The translations under genes were made by a program, and so were the position numbers. The notes under the pieces are model-generated. The model had not been told where the DNA came from. It saw only the letters and a program-made list of their open reading frames with translations, and made no database searches. From assembly GCA_017052515.1 (NCBI GenBank), contig JAFHKR010000036.1, positions 62,001-126,000 on the forward strand: DNA of 64,000 nt, read 5' to 3'. This document shows, piece after piece, positions 1 to 8,258 of this stretch (position 1 is its first letter; the number at the start of each line of letters is the position of its first letter). Origin of the DNA: Fictibacillus nanhaiensis (GTDB taxonomy: Bacteria > Bacillota > Bacilli > Bacillales > Fictibacillaceae).

Positions 1-1161
1 AAGACATTTGAGGAAAAGAACGGTGTGAAAGTGGAGTTAACGATCGTTCCGATTGCTGACTACCCAACAAAGTTAAAGCCAGTACTTGAAAGCGGTGTTG
101 GAGCACCTGACGTATTCACGGGTGAGATCGCATTCTTAAAACAATGGGTAGATGCAGGTTATTGGGAGAACTTATCTGAGAAGCCTTATAACGCTGATAA
201 ACTTTCTGATAAGTATGTGCCTTATGTATTTGACCTTGGTAAAGATAAAGATGGAAATGTACGTGCCCTCTCTTGGCAAACAACGCCTGGAGGCATCTAT
301 TATAAGCGAAGTATTGCTAAGGAAGTATTAGGAACAGATGATCCAACTCAAGTTGGAGAGATGATGAGCTCGATGGATAAGGTGTTTGAAGTAGCAGAAA
401 AGATGAAGGCAAAAGGCTATAGCATGTTTCCAGATGAAGGCGCAATTCGTTGGTTCACGCAAGGAGATAATCCTCAACCTTGGGTAAACGACAAGAATGA
501 GCTTCAGCTTACAGAAGAAAAAATGGAGTACATGGATTACTCGAAAAAACTTCGTGATAATCAATACACTGCTCTAGCACCTGAATGGTCACCATCTTGG
601 TTCGAAGGCATGGATAAGCCGATCAAGGTAAAAGAGGGCGGCAAGGAAAAAGAAACACAAGTGTTTTCATATGTTCTTCCTACATGGGGATTACATAGCG
701 TCCTAAAAACCAATGTTAAGGAATCTGTTGGAGACTGGGCGGTAACGAGTGGTCCAAGTCCTTATTTCTGGGGTGGCACATGGCTTGGTGTATACAACAA
801 ATCAGATAATAAAGAACTTGCTTATAAATTTGTAAAAATGATGACGCAGGATGATGAGTTCTTAACATCTTGGAGTAAAGAAACAGGAGATGTTCTCTCT
901 TATCTACCAGTAACCGATTCTATTAAAGATGACTTTAGTGACAAATTCTTAGGCGGACAGAACAACTATCAATTTTTCCTAGATCAATCTACTAAGATTA
1001 CACCTGGAATCGTAACGAAGTACGATCAACAGTTAGATACGTTATACGGAAATGCCGTGCAGCAATATGTAACAGGTAAGAAATCGAAAAAAGAAGCGAT
1101 TAAAGAGTTCTACCAAAAAGCACAAAATGCATATCCAGACATAAAAGTACCGAAAAAATAA
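1..1161 (+). CDS. Sugar ABC transporter substrate-binding protein (5' partial)
   Basis: The frame is open from the first base of the window, so the N-terminus with any lipoprotein signal lies upstream. The remaining 386 or so residues look like a family 1 extracellular solute-binding protein. It starts in the first lobe (KTFEEKNGVKVEL) and has aromatic residues typical of oligosaccharide binders, such as the WGGTWLGV segment. Two permease genes follow directly and then a beta-glucosidase, so the likely ligand is a beta-glucoside or another small oligosaccharide. The ligand is inferred from context only. No ATPase gene is present, so a shared MsmX-type ATPase is likely used, as in Bacillus sugar importers. 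Confidence 0.9.
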   Translation, partial: KTFEEKNGVKVELTIVPIADYPTKLKPVLESGVGAPDVFTGEIAFLKQWVDAGYWENLSEKPYNADKLSDKYVPYVFDLGKDKDGNVRALSWQTTPGGIYYKRSIAKEVLGTDDPTQVGEMMSSMDKVFEVAEKMKAKGYSMFPDEGAIRWFTQGDNPQPWVNDKNELQLTEEKMEYMDYSKKLRDNQYTALAPEWSPSWFEGMDKPIKVKEGGKEKETQVFSYVLPTWGLHSVLKTNVKESVGDWAVTSGPSPYFWGGTWLGVYNKSDNKELAYKFVKMMTQDDEFLTSWSKETGDVLSYLPVTDSIKDDFSDKFLGGQNNYQFFLDQSTKITPGIVTKYDQQLDTLYGNAVQQYVTGKKSKKEAIKEFYQKAQNAYPDIKVPKK

Positions 1162-1227
1162 GTTTTATGGACGGTGGCGGGAAACATTTCCTCGCCACTG
1201 GCCTATCTATTGAAAGGGGGAGGAGAG

Positions 1228-2127
1228 ATGAAAAATTTAAACCGTTATGGCTATTTTTTTATTGCTCCGTTTTGGCTCGTCTTCTTAGTGTTCAGTATAT
1301 ATCCGGTCGCCCTAACCTTTTATTATAGTTTTACCAATTATACAGGTAGTGGTGAGGCCCAATTAGTAGGTCTAGCAAACTATAAAAGACTCCTCACAGA
1401 CACTTATTTTGTAGAAGCCTTCTTTAACACATGGAAGATTTGGGGTGTAAACTTCGCGCTTCAGATGGGACTTGCTCTTATCCTAGCTATGATCTTTTCA
1501 GATATGAGAGTGAAGTTAAAAGGTATCGCATTTTTTCGAGCGATCTTTTATCTTCCGAATTTAATCACGATCAGCTCGGTTGCTCTATTGTTCGGGATCT
1601 TACTAGATTGGCAGCACGGATCATTAAACATGATGTTAATGAAGCTAGGAATCATTTCAGATCCGATCAACTGGCTAAACGAGCCAACGAGTGCACAGTT
1701 ATCCATCTCATTGATTCTAACGTGGATGTGGTTTGGCCACTCTTTTATCGTTGTGATGGCAGGTGTATCAGGTATATCGAAAGACTACTACGAAGCAGCA
1801 TTGATCGATGGTGCAAATCGCTGGCAGACGTTTTCTAAGATTACGATTCCGCTCTTAAAGCCTATCCTGCTTTATATCATGATTACCTCGCTCATTGGAG
1901 GTCTTCAATTGTTTGATCTACCGATGCTTTTAACAGATGGAATAGGATCACCAGATGGCTCATTGAATACGATGGTGCTCTATTTATACAATCAAGCCTT
2001 CAAGTATAACAACTACGGATATGCTGCTGCAGTCGCATACGGATTATTTGTTATAACGCTCATCTTCTCTGCTTTTATTTTCAAAGGGATGTATGGGAAA
2101 GAACGTAAACAACCAAGGCAGGTGTAA
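1228..2127 (+). CDS. Sugar ABC transporter permease, MalF/UgpA type
   Basis: An inner-membrane permease of about 299 residues with six predicted membrane helices. The cytoplasmic EAA loop is visible as EAALIDGANRWQTF followed by ITIPLLKPI, the site that docks the ATPase. An upstream GTG (1174) is in frame, but the ATG chosen here has a strong AAAGGGGGAGGAG Shine-Dalgarno sequence just before it, and the protein begins with the usual short cytoplasmic tail. It lies 66 bases after the binding protein and 3 bases before the partner permease, so it belongs to the same operon. Confidence 0.93.
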   Translation: MKNLNRYGYFFIAPFWLVFLVFSIYPVALTFYYSFTNYTGSGEAQLVGLANYKRLLTDTYFVEAFFNTWKIWGVNFALQMGLALILAMIFSDMRVKLKGIAFFRAIFYLPNLITISSVALLFGILLDWQHGSLNMMLMKLGIISDPINWLNEPTSAQLSISLILTWMWFGHSFIVVMAGVSGISKDYYEAALIDGANRWQTFSKITIPLLKPILLYIMITSLIGGLQLFDLPMLLTDGIGSPDGSLNTMVLYLYNQAFKYNNYGYAAAVAYGLFVITLIFSAFIFKGMYGKERKQPRQV

Positions 2128-2130
2128 AGC

Positions 2131-3033
2131 ATGATAGGAAAAACAGCCGTAGATAATAGCCTTTCAAATTCTGTACAAAAGAAAAGTGTTATAGAAACAA
2201 AACCGAAACGGAAAATCAGCATACCAAAACTTTTAATCTATGCTGTATTGATCGCTATGGCCATCATATGCTTCATCCCGTTCTTAATGATGCTTGTGAA
2301 TGCTACACGCTCAAATGAAGCAATTCTTTCAGGTTTCACACTGCTTCCCGGTAGTGCAATCGTTGAAAACTATCAAACGATGATGAGTTATATCAATATT
2401 TGGGCGGGTTTTAAGAACAGCTTAATCATCTCCGTACTTGTAACGTTGTTATCAGGTTACTTTTCAGCGTTAACAGCTTACGGATTTGCGTTCTACGTGT
2501 TTAAAGGTAAGAATGCCATGTTCGTTTTCATGTTAGTGATGATGATGGTCCCAGGCCAGTTAGGGTTAATCGGATTTTATGAACTTTGTAAAAACTTAGG
2601 GATATTAGATACGTATATTCCGTTAATCATCCCGGCAGCAGCAAGTCCTTTCGTGGTTTTCTTTTTGCGCCAATATATTCTGACAACACTGCATCCAAGT
2701 TTGATTGAGGCAGCACGAATTGATGGTGCGAGTGAATTTAAAATCTTTCATACGATTGCGATTCCAATCATGATGCCAGCGATCGCGACCATGTCGATCT
2801 TTACGTTTATCGGGTCATGGAACAACTACATCATGCCGTTAGTTGTATTGTTCTCACCTGAAAAGTTCACGCTTCCTGTGTTGATGGGCTTCTTAAAAGG
2901 TTCACAAGTAGCTCAAAACTTAGGTTCCATGTACTTAGGGATCGCGATCTCAGTAGTACCGATTATGATAGCTTTCCTATTTTTATCAAAATATATCGTC
3001 AACAGCATTTCAGCAGGTTCTATCAAAGAATAG
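2131..3033 (+). CDS. Sugar ABC transporter permease, MalG/UgpE type
   Basis: This is the second permease of the importer, 300 residues. It has a hydrophilic N-terminal stretch of about 35 residues and then six membrane segments. The EAA motif reads EAARIDGASEFKIFHTIAIP. The C-terminal part (PLVVLFSPEKFTLPV) is typical of MalG-like subunits. It pairs with the preceding permease to form the heterodimeric channel. The start follows the previous stop by three bases, with an AGGCAGGTG element as ribosome binding site, which suggests coupled translation. Confidence 0.93.
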   Translation: MIGKTAVDNSLSNSVQKKSVIETKPKRKISIPKLLIYAVLIAMAIICFIPFLMMLVNATRSNEAILSGFTLLPGSAIVENYQTMMSYINIWAGFKNSLIISVLVTLLSGYFSALTAYGFAFYVFKGKNAMFVFMLVMMMVPGQLGLIGFYELCKNLGILDTYIPLIIPAAASPFVVFFLRQYILTTLHPSLIEAARIDGASEFKIFHTIAIPIMMPAIATMSIFTFIGSWNNYIMPLVVLFSPEKFTLPVLMGFLKGSQVAQNLGSMYLGIAISVVPIMIAFLFLSKYIVNSISAGSIKE

Positions 3034-3048
3034 AGGAGAGAAACAGTT

Positions 3049-4416
3049 ATGCATTTTAATAAGTCATTCGTGTTTGGTACAGCAACATCTTCTTATCAAA
3101 TTGAGGGAGCTCGTCTTGAAGGCGGAAGAACACTTTCAATCTGGGATACGTTCTGTGATACGCCTGGAAAAGTATATCAACAGCATAATGGAAGTGTAGC
3201 GTGTGATCATTATTACCGTTTTGAAGAAGATATTCAGCAGATTAAAAAGCTTGGCGTAGAGACGTATCGCTTCTCCGTTTCATGGCCACGTATTTTTCCA
3301 GAAAAAGGCGTGTTGAATGCAGAGGGAATGGACTTCTACAAAAAATTGACGCAGCGTTTACGTGAAGAAGGAATCAAACCTGCGATCACGCTTTATCACT
3401 GGGATCTTCCTCTATGGGCACATGAGGAAGGCGGATGGGTGAACCGTGAGTCAGTCGATTGGTTTATGGAGTTAGCGGAAGTTTGCTTCCAAGAGCTTGA
3501 TGCAGAGGTAGATTCTTGGATTACGCATAACGAGCCGTGGTGTGCCGGTTTCCTAGGTTACCATCAAGGATTTCATGCACCAGGACATACGAACATGGAC
3601 GAAGCCGTTAAAGCGGTACACCATATGCTTCTATCTCACGGAAAAGCTGTACAATATTTGAAGAACGAGCTTCAATCCAAAACGCCGATCGGTATCACGT
3701 TAAACCTATCACCGATCTATGCAAAAACAGATTCTGTGAATGATCAGCTGGCAGCGAATAATGCTGACGGTTATTCAAATCGCTGGTTCTTAGATCCTGT
3801 TTTTAAAGGACAGTATCCTGTTGATATGATGAACTTGTTCTCTAAATATGTTCATTCATATGATTTTATTAAAGCAGGAGATATGGAGATCATCTCAACT
3901 TCTTGTGATTTCTTTGGCATCAACTATTATAGCCGAGGCATTGTTGAATTCTCTGCTGCGAATGACTTCTTACATAGAGGGGCTCATTCTGATTATGAGA
4001 AAACCGGCATGGGATGGGATATCGCGCCAGAAGAGTTTAAGGATCTCATTAGAAGGCTGAGAAAAGAGTATACGGATCTTCCTATCTATATTACAGAAAA
4101 TGGTGCAGCTTTTGATGACGTGCTAGAGAACGGACGCGTCCACGATCAAGGCCGTGTTGACTATATCGAAAAGCATCTTCAAGCGGTCTCTGATCTGAAT
4201 GATGAAGGCATGAATATTGAGGGCTACTACCTATGGTCTCTCATGGATAACTTTGAGTGGAGCTTCGGCTATGACAAACGATTTGGAATCATCTATGTAG
4301 ACTTTGATTCTCAAGAGCGAATCTGGAAAGATAGCGCATACCGTTATGCAGAAATCGTGAAGAATAGAGGAACCAACAGCAACAATAAAGAGACGGATAC
4401 CATTTCCGTAAGCTAA
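3049..4416 (+). CDS. bglA: Glycoside hydrolase family 1 beta-glucosidase
   Basis: A 455-residue GH1 enzyme, the usual family length, with no signal peptide, so cytoplasmic. The N-terminal FGTATSSYQIEGA signature is present. The acid/base glutamate lies in THNEP (Glu162) and the nucleophile in ITENG (Glu350). It probably hydrolyses beta-glucosides or cello-oligosaccharides brought in by the transporter encoded just upstream. It sits 15 bases after the second permease behind a GAGGAGAG ribosome binding site and ends the operon before a terminator. A 6-phospho-beta-glucosidase role is less likely because the partner is an ABC importer, not a PTS, but substrate specificity cannot be read from sequence alone. 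Confidence 0.92.
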   Translation: MHFNKSFVFGTATSSYQIEGARLEGGRTLSIWDTFCDTPGKVYQQHNGSVACDHYYRFEEDIQQIKKLGVETYRFSVSWPRIFPEKGVLNAEGMDFYKKLTQRLREEGIKPAITLYHWDLPLWAHEEGGWVNRESVDWFMELAEVCFQELDAEVDSWITHNEPWCAGFLGYHQGFHAPGHTNMDEAVKAVHHMLLSHGKAVQYLKNELQSKTPIGITLNLSPIYAKTDSVNDQLAANNADGYSNRWFLDPVFKGQYPVDMMNLFSKYVHSYDFIKAGDMEIISTSCDFFGINYYSRGIVEFSAANDFLHRGAHSDYEKTGMGWDIAPEEFKDLIRRLRKEYTDLPIYITENGAAFDDVLENGRVHDQGRVDYIEKHLQAVSDLNDEGMNIEGYYLWSLMDNFEWSFGYDKRFGIIYVDFDSQERIWKDSAYRYAEIVKNRGTNSNNKETDTISVS

Positions 4417-4444
4417 TTTATTTTTAAGATAATAATAACCATTG

Positions 4445-4480
4445 AAGTCCCTGGCGTATGTTAGGGGCTTTTTTGTTTTT
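4445..4480 (+). terminator. Intrinsic terminator of the sugar operon
   Basis: AGTCCCT pairs with AGGGGCT (one G-T wobble) across a short loop and is followed by a run of T. It closes the importer/beta-glucosidase operon. Confidence 0.75.
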
Positions 4481-4532
4481 TGTGTAAAATTTTCCTGGGT
4501 GGGGAAGCTAACAACGTATAGGAGGGAAAGAT

Positions 4533-4742
4533 ATGAAGGATAAGAATGAAGAACGAATCGATGAAGAAACATCAGACGGAATGAATGAGTTAGTAGAGAT
4601 CATGAATGCAAAAGGTGATACTGGTGAACTGAAGGAAATTCTTGAGAGCTATGATAAAAAGGAACACTCTCCATTATGCAATGATGATTTTTTCTATGCT
4701 GACCTTCGCGCGATTGCGGAAGATGGTGCTAAGGAAGATTGA
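4533..4742 (+). CDS. Small acidic protein of unknown function
   Basis: A 69-residue, very acidic, soluble protein rich in Glu and Asp, with no membrane segment and no motif I recognise. It is supported as a gene by a strong AGGAGGGAAAG ribosome binding site six bases before its ATG and by its own terminator hairpin. It stands alone between the sugar operon and ugtP. No function is proposed. Confidence 0.7.
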   Translation: MKDKNEERIDEETSDGMNELVEIMNAKGDTGELKEILESYDKKEHSPLCNDDFFYADLRAIAEDGAKED

Positions 4743-4752
4743 AGTTTTATAG

Positions 4753-4795
4753 AACGGGCAGAATCGCAGATAATAGCGATTTTGCCCGTTTATTT
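4753..4795 (+). terminator. Intrinsic terminator
   Basis: A 15-bp near-perfect stem, AACGGGCAGAATCGC against GCGATTTTGCCCGTT, with a short T-rich tail. It ends the transcript of the small acidic protein gene. Confidence 0.75.
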
Positions 4796-4878
4796 GTTGT
4801 TTGGAGTGTGTATTAAAGCATGAACCCTTGAATAAGTTAACTTTGCTTTGCGAGATTGAGGAGGATAGGGCTAATTTG

Positions 4879-4962
4879 TACTTGTCGAGGTATGTCGACT
4901 CGCCGATTTATGGGCGAAATTCGCCGGAATAAATCCGGTATTTCTAGGATTATTTCAAAAAG
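4879..4962. repeat. 21-bp periodic intergenic array E (TCGCCG core)
   Basis: Related units start at 4879, 4900, 4921 and 4942, exactly 21 bp apart. The best conserved are TCGCCGATTTAT, TCGCCGGAATAAAT and TTCTAGGATTAT. The same succession of units, diverged, occurs near 61.3 kb (array F). It lies in the gene-free stretch between a terminator and the 3' end of ugtP. No ORF or palindrome explains it. Confidence 0.6.
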
Positions 4963-4980
4963 TCCTTGAAAGAGCAGTCA

Positions 4981-5000
4981 TTATACCCCCTTGGGTATAA
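4981..5000. promoter_or_regulatory. Palindrome TTATACCC-N4-GGGTATAA, CsoR/CstR-operator-like
   Basis: A perfect 8-bp inverted repeat with a four-base centre (CCTT). The form ATACCC-N4-GGGTAT resembles operators of the CsoR/CstR/FrmR family of thiol and metal sensors. There is no gene reading away from it that such a regulator would normally control; only the 3' end of ugtP lies nearby. It may be an orphan operator or a chance hairpin. Confidence 0.3.
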
Positions 5001-5057
5001 GTGTGAAGCAGGTTTGAGAGCACTTGAATGGCTGAGATGTTGTATCCATTAAAAAAC

Positions 5058-6185
5058 CTAACGTGTAACTTGAGACAGCTCTTGTACTTCTTCCATAGCA
5101 TAATCAGCAATTAATGAGGAAGAGTGAGAATGGTGGATGAGCTCTAAACTTCTCTGCATGCTACTCAGCAAAGCTTCGTTATCAAATAACTTCTGAACAT
5201 TTCCCGCAATTTCGTCTACTGTATGAACGACAAATGCAGCGCCTTTTTCTTCAAAATACTTAGCATTTTCTCCTTCTTGACCAGGAACTGGCTTATAAAG
5301 GAGGAGGGGGACTCTTACTGCGGCTGCCTCAGTAATAGAGATTCCTCCTGGCTTTGTTACTACGCAATGTGAGATCTTTAAAATCTCATGAAGCTTCTCT
5401 ACGTAACCAAATAATCGGAATGAGTCTGAATATTGTTCAGCAAGCGGTTTTAACTTTTCGTACAACGTTTTGTTCTTACCACAAACGACAATTACCCGCA
5501 ATGATGGATCTTTCAGCAAACGCTGTGCGAGCACCTTAACGTTTTTCAACACACCTTGAGCACCAGCTAAAATCGTAACTACACGACTACTTGGCGTAAC
5601 TCCGTATTCAGTAAACACTTCTTCTTTAATAATCGGACGGTAAAAGTCTGCACGGATCGGGATGCCACTGACTGTAATTTTATTTTTATCCACACCGTGT
5701 TTGATCAATCCGTTTTTAACTGAATCGGATGCAACAAAATAGCGATCAATCGATGGATTGATCCAAAAAGGATGAGCGAAATAATCTGTGATCACGGTAT
5801 AGATGGGAATATTGAACCGTGATTTTTTTATAAGAAATGGAGCAGCATGAAGGGGAAAGGTTGTTATCACAAAACGGGGTTGGTGTTCATTGATCAATTC
5901 TAAGAATCTTTTTCTTCCTAAATACCGTGAAAATTGTGTAATCGTATTTGCATTCAACTTGTTTGTTCCATAATAGAACCATTTATAAAAAGAAGAGCCG
6001 TGTGAAAAGCTTTTGATAAATATGGATTGTGTGACTTGGGACATGATAGGGTGAGCTTCCCCAAATAAATCTGATAAGACAGGTTGAAATCCTTTATTTT
6101 TTAGTTCTTCAGCGAGGACGTTAGCGACTTGAACATGGCCGCTGCCATAGTTAGCGGTAAGGATTAATGCTGTTGGACGTATCAT
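5058..6185 (-). CDS. ugtP: Processive diacylglycerol beta-glucosyltransferase (UgtP-like)
   Basis: This enzyme transfers glucose from UDP-glucose to diacylglycerol, making the glucolipids that anchor lipoteichoic acid, at the inner face of the membrane. The protein has about 375 residues with the MGDG-synthase N-terminal domain (ILTANYGSGHVQVA, FYKWFYYGTNKL) and a GT28 C-terminal domain (AGAQGVLKN, TKPGGISITEA, KPVPGQEGENAKYFE). It lines up closely with my recollection of Bacillus subtilis UgtP. An upstream in-frame ATG exists, but the start used here follows GGGGAGG at proper spacing. It is monocistronic and converges with the upstream small gene. Confidence 0.9.
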   Translation of the reverse strand: MIRPTALILTANYGSGHVQVANVLAEELKNKGFQPVLSDLFGEAHPIMSQVTQSIFIKSFSHGSSFYKWFYYGTNKLNANTITQFSRYLGRKRFLELINEHQPRFVITTFPLHAAPFLIKKSRFNIPIYTVITDYFAHPFWINPSIDRYFVASDSVKNGLIKHGVDKNKITVSGIPIRADFYRPIIKEEVFTEYGVTPSSRVVTILAGAQGVLKNVKVLAQRLLKDPSLRVIVVCGKNKTLYEKLKPLAEQYSDSFRLFGYVEKLHEILKISHCVVTKPGGISITEAAAVRVPLLLYKPVPGQEGENAKYFEEKGAAFVVHTVDEIAGNVQKLFDNEALLSSMQRSLELIHHSHSSSLIADYAMEEVQELSQVTR

Positions 6186-6327
6186 CTGAAAACCTCCCCA
6201 GTCTTTTGAGATAAGCATAGCAGGGGATTTTAAACGTCATATGAAGAAGGTTAAAAGGTTTTGTAAAAAGTAAAAATTGTTAGTGGTACAATAAGATAGA
6301 TTCAAAATTTCATAAGATCCGATAATT

Positions 6328-6478
6328 ATGGTGTCTGTTACAGACTTAATAGGGAATCTGGTGTAAGACCAGAACTGTACCCGCAACTGTAAGTGCTGAC
6401 GAAATAAGCAAAACCACTGTCAATCTGACGGGAAGGGCTTAGAGTAGGCTGATGCACGAGTCAGGAGACCTGCCATCT
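6328..6478 (+). promoter_or_regulatory. Cobalamin (B12) riboswitch
   Basis: The conserved adenosylcobalamin riboswitch core is directly readable: AATAGGGAATCTGGTGTAAG, ACTGTACCCGCAACTGTAAG, CCACTGT, GGGAAGG and the B12 box AGTCAGGAGACCTGCC, in the right order and spacing. A terminator hairpin follows about 85 bases downstream, so control of transcription is likely. The next gene is an acyl-CoA thioesterase, not a cobalamin transport, synthesis or isoenzyme gene, which is unusual. Confidence 0.95.
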
Positions 6479-6562
6479 TTATAGTGTTGATCTTCTTCGG
6501 GAGTTGGGAAGATAGGACGAGGGATATTTAATAGATCATTGATTCTGTTATGTATTCTTACG

Positions 6563-6589
6563 TACCCGTCTTTTGTGATGGGTATTTTT
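6563..6589 (+). terminator. Riboswitch-linked intrinsic terminator
   Basis: TACCCGTC pairs with GATGGGTA over a TTTTGT loop, followed by TTTTTC. It lies between the cobalamin aptamer and the thioesterase start codon, so it is probably the expression platform. The antiterminator partner was not identified with certainty. Confidence 0.7.
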
Positions 6590-6650
6590 CTTTGTTCACT
6601 AACTCCCTCAAAACAAGGGGAGCTTTCAAGCTTCAGAAAGAGGGAATGGT

Positions 6651-7133
6651 ATGGAACAGCAGCTATCAGCAAACATTTCGAGAACGATTCAAACAAAGTT
6701 GGTATTGCCCCCTGATACGAATCACATGGGCACGATCTTTGGTGGTACCGTTTTATCTTACATTGATGAGATCGCAGCGATCGCCGCCATGAAGCATAGC
6801 AAGAAAGTCGTTGTCACCGCCTCCATTGATAATGTAAACTTCTTATCGTCAGCTAAAGTGGGAGACATCCTCATATTAGAAGGTGTAGTCATCTCAACTG
6901 GAAGAACATCAATGGAAGTTTACGTAAAAGTAGAGTGTCAAAATCTAGAGACGGGAAATAGAACGCTGAATACCACATCGATCTTAACGATGGTCGCCAT
7001 TGATCAAAACGGTAAGCCGTTTCCTGTAGCAAGTGTCATTCCTGAGACAGAAGAGGAAGAAGCACTCTTTAAAGGTGCGCCACTAAGGAAAGAACGGCGT
7101 TTGCTATATAAAAACGCGAACGGAACTCTATAA
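6651..7133 (+). CDS. ykhA: Acyl-CoA thioesterase, hotdog fold (YkhA-like)
   Basis: A 160-residue single-hotdog thioesterase of the YkhA/YciA type that hydrolyses acyl-CoA to free acid and CoA in the cytosol. Key features are LVLPPDTNHMGTIFGG near the N-terminus (conserved Asn-His-Met-Gly-Thr, catalytic Asp in YIDEIAAIAA) and the SRTIQTKL start. The ATG follows an AAAGAGGG ribosome binding site. It is the first gene after a cobalamin riboswitch and its terminator. If the riboswitch controls it, low B12 would raise thioesterase, which could relieve acyl-CoA build-up when B12-dependent mutases stall; this is inference. A DUF454 gene follows after 22 bases. Confidence 0.88.
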   Translation: MEQQLSANISRTIQTKLVLPPDTNHMGTIFGGTVLSYIDEIAAIAAMKHSKKVVVTASIDNVNFLSSAKVGDILILEGVVISTGRTSMEVYVKVECQNLETGNRTLNTTSILTMVAIDQNGKPFPVASVIPETEEEEALFKGAPLRKERRLLYKNANGTL

Positions 7134-7155
7134 GATAAAGGAAGTGAGAATCCGA

Positions 7156-7521
7156 ATGAAAATTAAAAACATCATATTTGTAGCATTGGGGTTCTTTTTC
7201 CTTGGTTTAGGCGTCGTAGGAATTGTCTTGCCGTTGCTTCCTACCACACCTCTTTTATTACTCGCGTCTTATTTCTTTGTAAAAGGTTCCAAAAAGTTTG
7301 AAGTGTGGTTTAAAGGAACGGATATCTATAAAAAACATCTAGACGATTTTGTAAGAAATCGCTCACTGACAAAAAAGAAAAAGATTATGATCAGCCTGTT
7401 TTCAGACTCGATGATCTTGATTACTTTTATTCTTACAGACAGCATGATTGCAAGAGTGATCTTAATTCTTGTTGTGATGTATAAGTATTACTATTTTATT
7501 GTAAAGATTAAAACGGCATAA
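7156..7521 (+). CDS. DUF454 (YbaN-type) inner-membrane protein
   Basis: A 121-residue membrane protein with about three hydrophobic segments and the family signature LGVVGIVLPLLPTTPLLLLASYFF, then a basic region with KHLDDF. The upstream in-frame GTG overlaps the AAAGGAAG ribosome binding site, so the ATG is preferred. DUF454 proteins have no firm function. It is probably co-transcribed with the thioesterase and therefore also under the cobalamin riboswitch. Confidence 0.85.
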   Translation: MKIKNIIFVALGFFFLGLGVVGIVLPLLPTTPLLLLASYFFVKGSKKFEVWFKGTDIYKKHLDDFVRNRSLTKKKKIMISLFSDSMILITFILTDSMIARVILILVVMYKYYYFIVKIKTA

Positions 7522-7535
7522 AGAATGTGTGGACT

Positions 7536-7566
7536 TAAAAAGAGCAGCCTAATCAAAGGCTGCTCT
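7536..7566 (-). terminator. Intrinsic terminator of the peroxiredoxin operon
   Basis: AGAGCAGCCT and AGGCTGCTCT form a perfect 10-bp stem. Read on the reverse strand it is followed by TTTTAAG. It starts three bases after the peroxiredoxin stop codon and may also stop the convergent DUF454 transcript. Confidence 0.8.
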
Positions 7567-7568
7567 CT

Positions 7569-8246
7569 CTATCTATCATGTAGTGGCTTTGTACATAGCC
7601 ACCAATCGTAGCACTCAATCTCTCCACTTTGTGCTTGTTCTGCACGCTTCTTCGCCTCTTGTATGGTTGTAGGTGCTGGAACGATCAGACGGTCTCCGAC
7701 TAGTTCGTTTTTCGGCCAGTTTGCGGGTGTTGCACCTTTATTTTTATCTGCTGTCTGCAACGCCTTAACTGCTCTTAGGATCTCGTTGATATTACGTCCC
7801 ACATTCTCGGGATACGTCAGCATAAGACGTATCTTGCCTGTTGGATCGACGATGAAAACACTTCTCACCGTTCTTGTTCCCATTGTAGGGTGGATCATTC
7901 CAAGTCTAGTAGCAATCCTTCCAAGACTATCTGCAATGATCGGAAAAGTAATCTCTACTTTCAAATTCTGCTGTATCCATTCAATCCACTTTATGTGAGA
8001 GTACACTTGTTCTACAGATAATCCGATTAAATAAGTGTTTAGTTTTGTAAACTCAGGCATGAGCTTTTGGAATGCTACGAACTCTGTTGTACATACGGGT
8101 GTAAAGTCACCTGGATGGCTAAATAGGACAAACCAATGACCTTGATAACTTGTTGGAAGGACAAGATCCCCAAGGGTTGTATGAACCGTCATCTCCGGAA
8201 ATTGATCGCCAATAAAAGGCTTTGAAAATATTTGTGTAGGTTCCAT
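7569..8246 (-). CDS. Peroxiredoxin, Prx6 / archaeal thioredoxin-peroxidase type
   Basis: A 225-residue peroxiredoxin that reduces peroxides. The peroxidatic cysteine is Cys52 in [13 protein letters not shown]. The long C-terminal 1-Cys-Prx domain is present and carries two further cysteines, Cys212 and Cys218, in CYDWWLC. This arrangement is known from archaeal Prx6-type enzymes, where the C-terminal cysteines assist turnover. The start codon follows GGAGAAGAGAGGG. It is the second gene of an operon with a ferritin-like diiron protein 12 bases upstream, a sensible oxidative-stress pair. Confidence 0.92.
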   Translation of the reverse strand: MEPTQIFSKPFIGDQFPEMTVHTTLGDLVLPTSYQGHWFVLFSHPGDFTPVCTTEFVAFQKLMPEFTKLNTYLIGLSVEQVYSHIKWIEWIQQNLKVEITFPIIADSLGRIATRLGMIHPTMGTRTVRSVFIVDPTGKIRLMLTYPENVGRNINEILRAVKALQTADKNKGATPANWPKNELVGDRLIVPAPTTIQEAKKRAEQAQSGEIECYDWWLCTKPLHDR

Positions 8247-8258
8247 CCCTCTCTTCTC

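Noticed and set aside
6550-6792. Forward open frame of 80 codons after the cobalamin riboswitch
   Set aside because: It covers the terminator hairpin and overlaps ykhA in another frame; no ribosome binding site.
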